A DNA stretch of 28,960 nt. It comes from Clostridiales bacterium. Lineage in GTDB: Bacteria > Bacillota > Clostridia > Oscillospirales > Butyricicoccaceae. Of the stretch, positions 17,030 through 25,063 are shown piece by piece. Made by a program: the position numbers and the translations under genes. Every line of letters begins with the position of its first letter. Within the stretch, counting starts at the first letter, position 1. The notes under the pieces are model-generated. The model was not told the origin of the DNA, made no database searches, and saw only the letters and a list, made by a program, of their open reading frames with translations. The stretch spans positions 1 through 28,960 of the forward strand of contig JAHZFK010000031.1 in NCBI GenBank assembly GCA_019421385.1, written 5' to 3'.

Positions 17030-17317
17030 ATGTTTCAAAACCCCAAATATCTGACCCGCGGTATTCAATGTACCTTGCCCGCTTGGTTGGTGATCCTACT
17101 CTGGCACCTGATCGACTGCATCCCAAACGAGCAGCGGGACTATTTACAAGTATTTCGGTTGACGCGCACTGGAACCGGCCAGCACATCATCCATTCACAG
17201 GAACAACCGTCCTACCGCTATGAAATGGACATACCGTGCAAAAATGCAATCAACGCCAAAATCTTCGTCATTGATGACCAAACCCACAGCACAATGCTGC
17301 TGGCCGAAGAATATTAG
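17030..17317 (+). CDS. DUF960 family protein
   Basis: A 95-residue protein that I recognise as DUF960 from MFQNPKYLTRGIQ, LLWHLID, QRDYLQVFRLT, IIHSQEQP and the conserved ending AKIFVIDDQTHSTMLLAEEY. Its function is not known. The family is common on Firmicutes plasmids and integrative elements. The start at 17030 has AAAGGAG upstream; an earlier in-frame ATG would run through the terminator hairpin. It is the first gene of the amidoligase operon, 14 bases from the next gene, and may be an accessory of that system. Confidence 0.85.
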   Translation: MFQNPKYLTRGIQCTLPAWLVILLWHLIDCIPNEQRDYLQVFRLTRTGTGQHIIHSQEQPSYRYEMDIPCKNAINAKIFVIDDQTHSTMLLAEEY

Positions 17318-17331
17318 AGGAGGAAAATGCT

Positions 17332-18438
17332 ATGCAAGAAACCTACACCTGTGACCACTGCGGCGCTGTCCACCCGCTTGATGAAATGTTCCACGTTGGC
17401 GAAGATGTGCTCTGCCCGGACTGCGCAGGCGACCTGACCATTTTGTGTGACGAATGCGGCACGCGCATCTACATCGATGACGACGAAGGTGACGACACGC
17501 GAGTGCTCTGCCACGCCTGCCGGGAGCGCTTTTATACCCACTGCGAACGTTGCGGCGCATTGATTACAAACGACTCTGTCTACCAATACGACGGCGAAGA
17601 TCTGTGCCGGGATTGCTATGATGACCGTTGCGAGTCCGGACCGATCCACGACTATAACTACATGCCGGACCTTGTGTTCCACGGCAAGGGGCTGCGCCGC
17701 TTTGGTGTGGAACTCGAGATCGACGAGGGCGGAGAAAGCACCGCGCACGCCCGCCGTTTTCTCGACATTGCCAACCGCCACGTTGAAAACCTGTACATCA
17801 AGACAGACGGCTCGCTGGACGATGGACTGGAACTTGTCACCCACCCAATGACGCTGGACTATCATCTGAACGAAATGCCATGGGAGGACATCCTACACGA
17901 AGCCAAGCAACTCGGCTACCGCAGCCACGGCGCGGGCACCTGTGGGCTGCACGTTCATATTTCGCGCATGGCGTTCGGCTGTACTTACGAGACACAGGAA
18001 GCCTGCATCGCCCGCTTGGTGTACTTCGTCGAAAAGTTCTGGCCGGAGCTGCTGCGGTTCAGCCGGAGAACGCAAGCACAGCTCAACCGCTGGGCAGCAC
18101 GTTACGGCATGAAACTGTGTCCACGGGAACAACTCAACCACGCGAAGGACTCCTGTGCCGGACGGTACACCGCCGTTAACCTTACCAATGCGGACACGAT
18201 CGAGCTTCGCTTATTCCGCGGCACGCTGAAACTGAACACTTTAATCGCCACTTTGCAGATGGTCAACCACCTCTGTGAGGTGGCGATTTCTTTGTCCGAC
18301 GCAGAATTGCAGGACATGAGTTGGTTCGATTTTCTCGACCGCATCGAAGAACCTGAACTCATCCAATATCTGAAAGAACGTCGGCTCTATGTCAACGGGC
18401 CGGTAAACGCCAACACGGAGAACGAGGAGGTCTGCTGA
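17332..18438 (+). CDS. Amidoligase-family (COOH-NH2 ligase) protein with N-terminal zinc ribbons
   Basis: A 368-residue putative amidoligase related to glutamine-synthetase-fold COOH-NH2 ligases. Residues 1-110 hold several zinc-binding pairs (CDHCG, CPDC, CDECG, CHAC, CERCG, CRDC). The catalytic domain follows: RFGVELEID near residue 125 with the metal-binding acidic residues, KTDGSLDDGLELVTHP near 165, GLHVHIS near 205, and YTAVNLTNADTIELRLFRG near 280. These enzymes are thought to form amide bonds on peptides or proteins with ATP, using ammonia from a partner amidotransferase. Here that partner is the next gene, with overlapping stop and start. The substrate is unknown; the zinc ribbons may bind it. 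Confidence 0.88.
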   Translation: MQETYTCDHCGAVHPLDEMFHVGEDVLCPDCAGDLTILCDECGTRIYIDDDEGDDTRVLCHACRERFYTHCERCGALITNDSVYQYDGEDLCRDCYDDRCESGPIHDYNYMPDLVFHGKGLRRFGVELEIDEGGESTAHARRFLDIANRHVENLYIKTDGSLDDGLELVTHPMTLDYHLNEMPWEDILHEAKQLGYRSHGAGTCGLHVHISRMAFGCTYETQEACIARLVYFVEKFWPELLRFSRRTQAQLNRWAARYGMKLCPREQLNHAKDSCAGRYTAVNLTNADTIELRLFRGTLKLNTLIATLQMVNHLCEVAISLSDAELQDMSWFDFLDRIEEPELIQYLKERRLYVNGPVNANTENEEVC

Positions 18439-19376
18439 TGTGCAGTTTATTCGGAATAATTGACCAACAAACCAAACTCACCACACGCGAAAAGAATCGC
18501 ATCCTGAACACACTCGCTCGCGAATGTGAAGTACGCGGGACGGATGCGACCGGCATCGCCTATCACTTCAGCGGACGGCTGCGCATCTTCAAGCGCCCGC
18601 TGCCAGCCCGCAAGCTGCGCTTGCGCGTGCCGAGTGATGTGAACGTCATTATGGGGCATACCCGTATGACAACACAGGGCAACGAAAAGTTCAACCAAAA
18701 CAACCACCCATTTCCCGGCAGCATCGGTGGCAAGACCTTTGCCCTCGCGCATAACGGCATCCTGTGGAACGATAAGATCCTACGACAACAGGAAAACCTG
18801 CCGCAGACCAGCGTCGAAACCGACAGCTATATTGCCGTGCAGCTCTTGGAACAACAAAACGCCATCGACTTCGCCAGTCTGAAAGCTATGGCTGAGACAG
18901 TCGAGGGCTCTTTTGTGTTTACAGTCTTGGACAGCGAGGATAGCATCTGGTTTGTCGTAGGTGACAACCCGCTGTGCCTGTTTCACTATAACGGTTTTGT
19001 CCTATATGCTTCTACGCAGGACATTCTGGTTAAGGCAACCAAGCGTCTGCGGCTGGGCAAACCGGAAAGCGTACAGCAGCCGGAGGAAGGTGAAATCTTG
19101 AGGATCGACAAGCATGGCTGCCAAACCACCGACAGCTTTATGCCGCGCACAACCTATCCGCACTGGTGGCGCTATTCCCCGTATTACGGCTACCCTTGGG
19201 ACGAGGATGTCAGTCTGCATGATGAACTGGTCGCCGCAGCTAAAGCTATGGGCGTAAGCGAAACCGAGGTGCAAGCACTCTTGGACTACGGCTGTGATCC
19301 GGATGAGATCGAGGAACTGCTGTATGATCCAGCGCTGTTGCATGAAATGACCGGCGAATTACTATACGCATATTAA
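18438..19376 (+). CDS. Class II glutamine amidotransferase
   Basis: A 312-residue Ntn-hydrolase glutaminase. Cys2 follows the initiator Met and should be the nucleophile after Met removal (MCSLFGIID). Other family motifs are RGTDATGIAYH, MGHTRMTTQGN, FALAHNGILWN and SVETDSYIAV, forming the glutamine site. The C-terminal third is a poorly conserved tail (YPHWWRYSPYYGYPW). The ATG overlaps the amidoligase stop as TGATG. The enzyme should release ammonia from glutamine for the amidoligase. Such gene pairs are known from Firmicutes mobile elements as candidate peptide-modifying systems. Confidence 0.88.
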   Translation: MCSLFGIIDQQTKLTTREKNRILNTLARECEVRGTDATGIAYHFSGRLRIFKRPLPARKLRLRVPSDVNVIMGHTRMTTQGNEKFNQNNHPFPGSIGGKTFALAHNGILWNDKILRQQENLPQTSVETDSYIAVQLLEQQNAIDFASLKAMAETVEGSFVFTVLDSEDSIWFVVGDNPLCLFHYNGFVLYASTQDILVKATKRLRLGKPESVQQPEEGEILRIDKHGCQTTDSFMPRTTYPHWWRYSPYYGYPWDEDVSLHDELVAAAKAMGVSETEVQALLDYGCDPDEIEELLYDPALLHEMTGELLYAY

Positions 19377-19394
19377 AAGGAGGGGGCATCGCAC

Positions 19395-19498
19395 ATGGGG
19401 CAATTTCCAAAGCATTCGAGCTGCTCGGCGCATTTGTCGAGGTCGTAATCGAGATCGCAGAGAAGTCCGCGAAAAACAGCAAACCACCAGACAAATAG
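19395..19498 (+). pseudogene. Microprotein gene with apparent one-base loss after the start codon
   Basis: A strong GAGGGGG ribosome site right after the amidotransferase stop leads to ATG 19395, but that frame ends after 17 unconvincing residues. Restoring one G in the G run 19397-19400 gives a protein-like 34-residue product (MGAISKAFELLGAFV, then VEVVIEIAEKSAKN) ending at 19498: an amphipathic/hydrophobic helix with a lysine-rich tail. It would be the fourth gene of the amidoligase operon and could be its peptide substrate. The restored frame has no start of its own, so this is a suggestion. Confidence 0.4.
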
Positions 19499-19541
19499 TA
19501 TGTCATTGGGGTATACCCTACTGACACAGCCGAAAAGCATG

Positions 19542-19599
19542 GCAATAGGGTCGGTTTCAGGGTTTTGCAATATGTCAAAACGGAACCCGACCCTATTGC
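19542..19599. repeat. 58-base long hairpin (possible structured RNA or MITE-like repeat)
   Basis: GCAATAGGGTCGGTTTC pairs with GAACCCGACCCTATTGC (one G-U), and a further inner GGTTTTG/CAAAACG pairing closes around an 8-base loop. No U tract follows in either direction. It lies between the amidoligase operon and the MntA-HepT promoter. Confidence 0.6.
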
Positions 19600-19630
19600 A
19601 ACACTTCGACCCGCTTCGACAGTATCTTGC

Positions 19631-19659
19631 TTTACGGGCAGAGCGATTTTTGTTATAAT
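19631..19659 (+). promoter_or_regulatory. Promoter of the MntA-HepT operon
   Basis: TTTACG and TATAAT separated by 17 bases, 27 bases upstream of the mntA-like start codon. Confidence 0.7.
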
Positions 19660-19686
19660 GAGGACAATCCAACTAGGAGGGATGGT

Positions 19687-19986
19687 ATGCTGCCCGAATC
19701 AACCGGCATCCGCGATGTCGTTTTGAAACAGATCTGCGATCTCGCGGCACAATATGGCTTATGCCAGGTGGTCTTGTTTGGTTCCCGCGCGCGTGGCGAC
19801 TTCAAAGAACGCAGCGACATCGACCTTGCGGTCAGCGGCGGTGATATTTCCGGCTTCGCGCTTGCGGTAGACGAAGAGACTGATACCCTACTGCAATATG
19901 ACGTGGTCAATCTGGATAGCCGCGTAGACGAGGCGCTGCTTGAAAATATTGAGAAGGACGGAAAAGTGCTTTATGAAAAAGTTTGA
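19687..19986 (+). CDS. mntA: MntA-type nucleotidyltransferase antitoxin
   Basis: A 99-residue minimal nucleotidyltransferase. The catalytic motif is GSRARGDFKERSDIDLAV: Gly32-Ser33, ten residues, then Asp44 and Asp46. In characterised MntA-HepT systems the MNT protein neutralises the HEPN toxin by adding AMP to a tyrosine near its active site. The start at 19687 has AGGAGGG upstream; a longer in-frame start at 19627 lies upstream of the promoter's -35 box. It overlaps the HepT gene by 14 bases, the standard layout of the system. Confidence 0.88.
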   Translation: MLPESTGIRDVVLKQICDLAAQYGLCQVVLFGSRARGDFKERSDIDLAVSGGDISGFALAVDEETDTLLQYDVVNLDSRVDEALLENIEKDGKVLYEKV

Positions 19987-20365
19987 GAATTTCTGCAAGG
20001 CGCTGCACAATCTGGAGGACATCCAGAATTATGAGCCGCCCTATGACAATGTTGTACTGACCGGACTTGTTTCGCTCTATCAGATCTGCTTTGAGCAAGC
20101 TTGGAAAGCGATGAAAGAGGCGATGGAGAACGAAGGCGTCAACACCGCTGTCACCGGCTCGCCGCGCAGCATCATCAAAGAAGCCTATCGCCTGCATATG
20201 ATCGACGATGAGGCTGCTTGGCTAAACGCATTGCAGGCGCGCAATCTCGCGTCACACGCGTACAACCAGCAAACCGCCCTTGAGATCATTTCGCAGATCA
20301 GCAGCACCTATCTACCGCTGTTCCGCGCATTGCAAACATCCATTGAACAAAACTGGGTGCATTAA
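19973..20365 (+). CDS. hepT: HepT-type HEPN ribonuclease toxin
   Basis: A 130-residue helical HEPN protein of the HI0074 family. The active-site motif Rx4HxY is intact: Arg90, His95, Tyr97 in ARNLASHAYN. HEPN toxins dimerise and cut RNA; Tyr97 is the residue that an MntA partner would modify. The start ATG at 19973 lies within the end of the upstream mntA-like gene, so both are translated together. On the element the pair probably stabilises inheritance, or serves in defence; that is inference. Confidence 0.88.
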   Translation: MKKFENFCKALHNLEDIQNYEPPYDNVVLTGLVSLYQICFEQAWKAMKEAMENEGVNTAVTGSPRSIIKEAYRLHMIDDEAAWLNALQARNLASHAYNQQTALEIISQISSTYLPLFRALQTSIEQNWVH

Positions 20366-20381
20366 GGCCAATATAAAACAT

Positions 20382-20411
20382 AAAACGCTGCCGTTTGGCA
20401 GCGTTTTTCTT
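20382..20411 (+). terminator. Terminator of the MntA-HepT operon
   Basis: An 11-base stem (AAAACGCTGCC / GGCAGCGTTTT) with a GTTT loop, followed by a TTCTTTT tract 16 bases after the hepT stop. Confidence 0.9.
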
Positions 20412-20433
20412 TTGAGAAAGAGGGAGAGAACAC

Positions 20434-20992
20434 ATGAAAATCGGCTACATCCGTGTCAGCACGGAGGAACAAAACCCCGCCCGACAGCAGGCACTGCTGC
20501 GCGAGCTGGGCGTGGACGAAATCTTCATCGATAAGGCGAGCGGGAAGAACACCGACCGCCCGGAACTAACAGCGCATGATGAACTACGTCCGCAAAGGGG
20601 ACACGGTGATCGTAGAGTCAATCAGCCGTTTCGCACGTAATACTCGCGACCTACTGGAGCTGGTCGAGCAACTAACCGCTAAAGAAGTCGAGTTTGTCTC
20701 CAAAAAGGAAGCCATTGACACGACCACCCCGACTGGCAAATTCATGCTAACCGTTTTCGCCGCCGTGGCCGAGCTCGAGCGCGAGTACATCCTTCAGCGC
20801 CAGCGCGAAAGCATCGCGATCGCTAAGGCGCAGGGCAAGTACCACGGCCGCGCGCCGCTGTCCCTGCCCGACAACTTCGACGATATCGTCGCCCAGTGGC
20901 AGCGCGGCGAGATCACCGCCAAGGAAGCCATGCGGCGAGCCGGGCTTAAGCCGAATACTTTTTACCGGCGAGTTGCAATTCACCAACGGTAA
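20434..20992 (+). pseudogene. Serine recombinase (resolvase/invertase) broken by a one-base insertion
   Basis: The N-terminal part shows the resolvase catalytic serine in GYIRVSTEEQNPARQ (Ser9) and KASGKNTDRPEL. The reading frame then fails, but removing one A at about 20569 continues it into QRMMNYVRKGDTVIVESISRFARN, TPTGKFMLTVFAAVAELERE and the C-terminal HTH (ITAKEAMRRAGLKPNTFYRR). The repaired protein would be about 185 residues, the normal length for a small resolvase. It would have resolved dimers or inverted DNA in the element. Either a true mutation or an assembly error; the second part has no ribosome site of its own. Confidence 0.82.
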
Positions 20993-20993
20993 C

Positions 20994-21031
20994 ATGGTGG
21001 GAGAGGTGGGAACTCCCACCTCTCCCACCAT
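20994..21031. terminator. Perfect 18-bp inverted repeat between convergent genes
   Basis: ATGGTGGGAGAGGTGGGA, then AC, then its exact reverse complement. It begins two bases after the resolvase remnant and ends two bases before the stop of the minus-strand gene, so it could halt both transcripts. No good U tract is present on either side, so another role is possible. Confidence 0.55.
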
Positions 21032-21032
21032 A

Positions 21033-22672
21033 TTATTCGGTATCAATACTAAAAACCGTATCCGACAAAAACCATTCTGCAGGAAAAAGTTCGGCGGTTT
21101 TTTTATACAAATTTTTATAATAGTTGCTAAAAATTTTCTCTTTCAGAGCAAATTCCAATATCATCTGCTCGCACTGGTCAACATGAGGATCTTGCAGTGC
21201 TTCCTGATCCAAGAAAACATGAGATGCTCGAAAATGCAAGTTGTTTTCTTGTATTATGCTTCGCAGAATATCTGTACGGCTTTTTGCTTGTTTGTATTGT
21301 GCAATCATGCTCATACACGCTTCGTCATCATTCATAACAAGCCGAATCCGATCGGTTAATCTGCGATTGGTAGGCATCAGCGTAGCGTCATGCAGCAGCA
21401 GTGATGTTAGAGAATTAAGCAGTTCTTTTTGCTGCAAAGTTGGCATGCGATTGAGCCAAGCAGAGGTATTCATCAGGCAATGCTCCACCATATATCGAAT
21501 GATCCCTCCAAGGTAATCCACACAGTCCATTCCATCTTCTTCACAAGCTTCAAACTTCAGATACTCATGAATAGAGGTTTGATAATGTGTAAACCGATCA
21601 TATCGGGTAAATACATAAAATTGATATTTAGCGAACCGCCTGTCCGATTCGGACAAAGAAAATAGATCAAGCATGTGGTCAAAAAGTATAATATTGGCTC
21701 CTATTCTGGCGGACAGCTTACCATCGATTTTCCATGGAGCGTCATCATGTATCTTCTTTCGCTTTGGCTGAAAAGTGAACTTGTTGAGTTTTCCTTGGAG
21801 TAATTTATTAGTTTCCTGCGTAAAAAGTGCCCATATCACCAATGCATGGCGAGTAGTGTCAACCAGATGCGTCTCACACCACTGTAACACATGCTGAATT
21901 GCCGCCAAACAGCGCTGCTGCTGTTCTGCCGTTTGATTCTTTAGATTGTCCTTCAAATCAGATGCATAAGCATGTTCAACAATATGAGACACATATGCCT
22001 TGAAAAGTTCCTCCAGTCGGTGAGGCAAACTGCAATCCATCTCATAGTCTATGTCACTCGTACTTTTTTTAACATAGGCGATTTGAAGAGAAATATCAGC
22101 AAATCCATTTATTCCGTCAAAGAGCTCAATATCAGCCATGCGTTGTTCGATTGCTTGTTGTAAGAGTTTGAGTCGCTCCTGAAATTTTCTGTATTCCTTG
22201 TTCAGACCAACTGTTGGCACAAACCCCTGATCTAAAACCAAATCTACTTTATAGCGTGATGGATCATTTGGGGATATTTCTTGGTCATACCGATGCAACA
22301 CATCCCGCAGTAAATAGTAGTTCGGGTCATTATAATGCTCTGCATAACCCAGAAATAAAAATGATTGGTCGCAGATCACTTGCATAAATTGTTCACGCGT
22401 CAGGGATATTTCCGGTAGTTTATCGCAAAACGCCTCTTTATCATAAAAGCATTGTTCGGATATTCCACTTTTTCATGAAATGAATTCCAAGCTTTTATAA
22501 GCTCGGTTTCGATTTCCAATTGCTCCTCACGCTTTTGATTGGGGCAATCCGCCAACCGACAGAAGGGATCCTCACATGCGCGTCCCGATAGCCCTTTTCT
22601 GGTGGTTGGCTTCAATGGCATTTTCTCGCACTCTGATTTCATTAGCGCTCGTATGTTTTTCGGAATGGGCAT
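21033..22672 (-). pseudogene. Unknown protein with N-terminal Cys cluster, broken by a one-base deletion
   Basis: I do not recognise the family. The N-terminal part (start 22672, CAGGAG ribosome site) has a basic start and a Cys cluster (CEDPFCRLADC). Its frame closes at 22400, while the downstream frame carries plausible protein upstream of its first ATG at 22385 (CFYDKEAFCDKL, PEISLTREQF) and that ATG has no ribosome site. One missing base near 22460 explains this; repaired length is about 546 residues. The long C-terminal part looks helical and soluble and has no recognised motif (FDGINGFADISLQIAYV, KIDGKLSARIGANIILFDHML). It is the only minus-strand gene in this block, suggesting cargo such as a phage-response protein, but that is speculation. 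Confidence 0.6.
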
Positions 22673-22851
22673 AATTAATCTCCTGCATTTTTAAGTAATT
22701 AGGTTTTGCGCAGTTTTTACGCACACTTAAGAACGATTCATGTGTAGAAAGTGCATATACTTTTGCATTTTTGTGCGCTATAATTAATTTACTACAGTGA
22801 TCAACGGCCCAACAAGGACTAGCCCGCAACCATTCACGAAAGAGGACAACT

Positions 22852-23157
22852 ATGTTGAATCTCGATTTTGACGCGAAGATGTTTTCGGCCGATACGGATG
22901 AGCAAAAATCCGCTTTCGGCTTTCTGTTCAAACTGCCCAAAGGCAAGAAAAAGCGGAAAAAGGTATGGAAGCGCGCACAGCGCGACCGCGACCAGCTGCT
23001 CATGCAGCTTGGCCGCAAGCGGCGCGAGAATGAACTGCTCCGTGACGTGATTCGTATCTCCACAGAAGCGGCTGACCGTCACATGGACACGCGCACGGCA
23101 CAGACCGGTCTTGCGTTATCCAAGCGCAAAGCCAAGAAGGGCGGTGAGCGCCGATGA
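22852..23157 (+). CDS. Small basic protein of the mobilisation/replication block
   Basis: A 101-residue, strongly basic protein: a short acidic start (LDFDAKMFSADTDEQ), then KLPKGKKKRKKVWKRAQRDRD, a helical middle (ENELLRDVIRISTEAADRH) and a basic tail (SKRKAKKGGERR). No family is recognised. The charge pattern would suit a DNA-binding accessory factor. The start has AAAGAGG upstream, and the stop overlaps the next reading frame as ATGA, so it is coupled to the ATPase gene. A TATAAT box lies at 22779-22784 but without a clear -35 partner. Confidence 0.65.
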   Translation: MLNLDFDAKMFSADTDEQKSAFGFLFKLPKGKKKRKKVWKRAQRDRDQLLMQLGRKRRENELLRDVIRISTEAADRHMDTRTAQTGLALSKRKAKKGGERR

Positions 23158-24726
23158 GCACCCACGGTCTGATGCTGGACGGGCTGCAAATCTGTAACGC
23201 CAGTGTGAGCTTGGTCGCCGTTTACGAGGATATTGCATCTCACGAGCTTTAGCTCCTGATGAGAGTTGTATTGGACGAACAGTTTTCTCTCCTTTGGCCT
23301 GCAGCTCATCTTGACCATCTCAATCTGGAGCGTGAGGTACTCGGATGCATTTGCGTCGATGAACGCGGTAGAGCAACACATCGGCTAATTGCAACCTTTC
23401 TACGCGCACAACTCGTGCAGCCAAACCTGCCGCAGGGCATGTACCTGTCGCAAACTGGCTGGTACATGCTCAACAACCGGCACCAATATGTCACAGGCGC
23501 AGCCACTCCGCCACCGTGGATTGCCGCTCCTGCGGTGATGCAGCAGCATCTGGCAGTCGACCCGCAACTATCAGAAACAGCAGCAACCGAACGGCTGATG
23601 GAAAGTTTGTGGCGACAAGCGGAAATATATTTCCCGATTTGGTCCTACACGCTGTTTGCGGTTTGTCGGTCATTTCTCCGAGAGAATGGGTTGCCTACTG
23701 GTTGCATCCTGTATCTTATTGTACCACAGGGCTTCGGAAAAACGACCGCAGCAAAGCGTTTGTGCCAGCTGTTTGACGACTCAGCAGGTATGATAGCCGA
23801 TGTGTACGACGCTGGCAGCACGACGACGGCCCTCAGGGATGCGCTGACAGATGCGCGAGATCGTCCGGTGCTGCTCGATGACATCTGCTTGAGCACCGGC
23901 AGCGCAAATCAGCGTAAACGCCACGAATTGGCAGCGCAGCTTGTACGCTACGCAGCAAACGAAACGCCCCTGACGAAAAAAATCGAGAAAGCAGTCGAGC
24001 ATTCAAATGTGCGCGGCAAGTCTGGTTGTCACAGGCGAGATTCCGTTCGAAGCCCATTCCGACGTGACACGATGCATTATTGTCAGGATTCAACAGCAAA
24101 TGACCGGTGACACGGATGAGCTGCGCACGGCTGCCGCGACTGCCTTACAGGGCTTCTTGGAATGGTTCGCTGCACGATACGAGATGCTGTGCATAAAAAT
24201 CCGGCAGGATTTCCATGATTTTTACGACAAATCTATGTGCAAAACGGAACCTCGTGTGCAGAAGAACCTCTTCATCCTGCATTGGCTGCTATGCCGATTC
24301 ATCGAGTTCTCTGCTGATGTACAGGCGATAGCAGAATCAAGTCAAGCGGTTCTCGCGAAAAAAGCGGAGCAAGCGCTTGATACGGTCTGGAGCAATATCC
24401 AAACCGAGCTACACCGTATCGAGAATCGCCCGCCCAGCGTTATAGATGCAATCGTGACAGGCTTGCAATCGCATAAGCTGCAAGCATTTCGCCGTAATGG
24501 CTGCGTTTGCGTAAGAACGTCTGATCTGACAGAATACTTTCGCCAAGTCTACTGTCGAAGCTATTTGAACGCTAAAATAGTGACATCTACTCTACGAAAA
24601 AGCAACCTTTTGTCACTAGATAACTCCGGCAAATCCACCAAGAAAGTCGACGGGATACGGTATTTGTTCATCCCGCTCACTGAGCTTATGAAAGAGGGCA
24701 ATAAAAATGAAAAAGACCGAGCATGA
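23154..24726 (+). pseudogene. P-loop ATPase (helicase/primase-like) with in-frame stop and frameshift
   Basis: The gene appears to start at ATG 23154, overlapping the previous stop, meets an in-frame TAG at 23250-23252, and continues in the same frame from ATG 23259, which has no ribosome site. The main part carries a Walker A motif (VPQGFGKTTAAKR, near 23730), a Walker B-like DRPVLLDDI, and helical flanks. Near 23976-24000 the frame changes: dropping one A from the A7 run 23976-23982 leads into MCAASLVVTGEIPFEAH, RCIIVRIQQQM and a C-terminal half of some 240 residues. Repaired length is about 520 residues. The layout resembles ATPases used for replication of integrative elements; exact family not claimed. 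Confidence 0.62.
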
Positions 24727-25063
24727 CATCAAACAGACTTTCTTCGACACCGCGTCCATCTCAGAAACACACCGCCGCCTTCTGGCCGAAGAGCACCACG
24801 TTTCGGAGAGTGCGCTGCGCGGTTGGGTGCGGCAAGGCATCCTGCCCGCCGCCCGCATTGGCCGCACATGCCTGCTATTCTATCCGAATGTCCTAAAGCT
24901 CTCCACGAAGGCACTGGTACACCGCCTACAACAGCAGAAACCCAACCGTCACACATCCCGCCGCGCATTCCGGTCTAATCACCAGGGGGCATGTCTTCAG
25001 GACATGCCCCCTTCATTTCACGAGGAGGCCCACCTTGGCAACCATTACAAAAATCCACGGTAA
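24707..25063 (+). CDS. Excisionase-like HTH protein upstream of the integrase
   Basis: A 118-residue product with a MerR/excisionase-type helix-turn-helix: RLLAEEHHVSESALRGWVRQ, then ILPAARIGRTCLLFYP as the wing, about residues 24-60. The start follows GAGGG by eight bases and overlaps the ATPase gene. The reading frame continues through a strong hairpin (24985-25011) and 29 bases into the integrase gene; residues after about 90 are not convincing protein, so the true end could be earlier if a frameshift is present. The position directly before the integrase supports an excision-directionality role. Confidence 0.7.
   Translation: MKKTEHDIKQTFFDTASISETHRRLLAEEHHVSESALRGWVRQGILPAARIGRTCLLFYPNVLKLSTKALVHRLQQQKPNRHTSRRAFRSNHQGACLQDMPPSFHEEAHLGNHYKNPR
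24985..25018 (+). terminator. Hairpin between the excisionase-like gene and the integrase (attenuator candidate)
   Basis: An 11-base perfect stem (GGGGGCATGTC / GACATGCCCCC) with a TTCAG loop, followed by TTCATTT. It ends 10 bases before the integrase ribosome site GAGGAGG. It could limit read-through into the integrase gene or mask its translation. Confidence 0.6.

Noticed and set aside
22572..23063. Minus-strand frame of 163 codons
   Set aside because: Covers an intergenic promoter region and the antisense of the basic protein gene; Arg/Ser-rich shadow translation.
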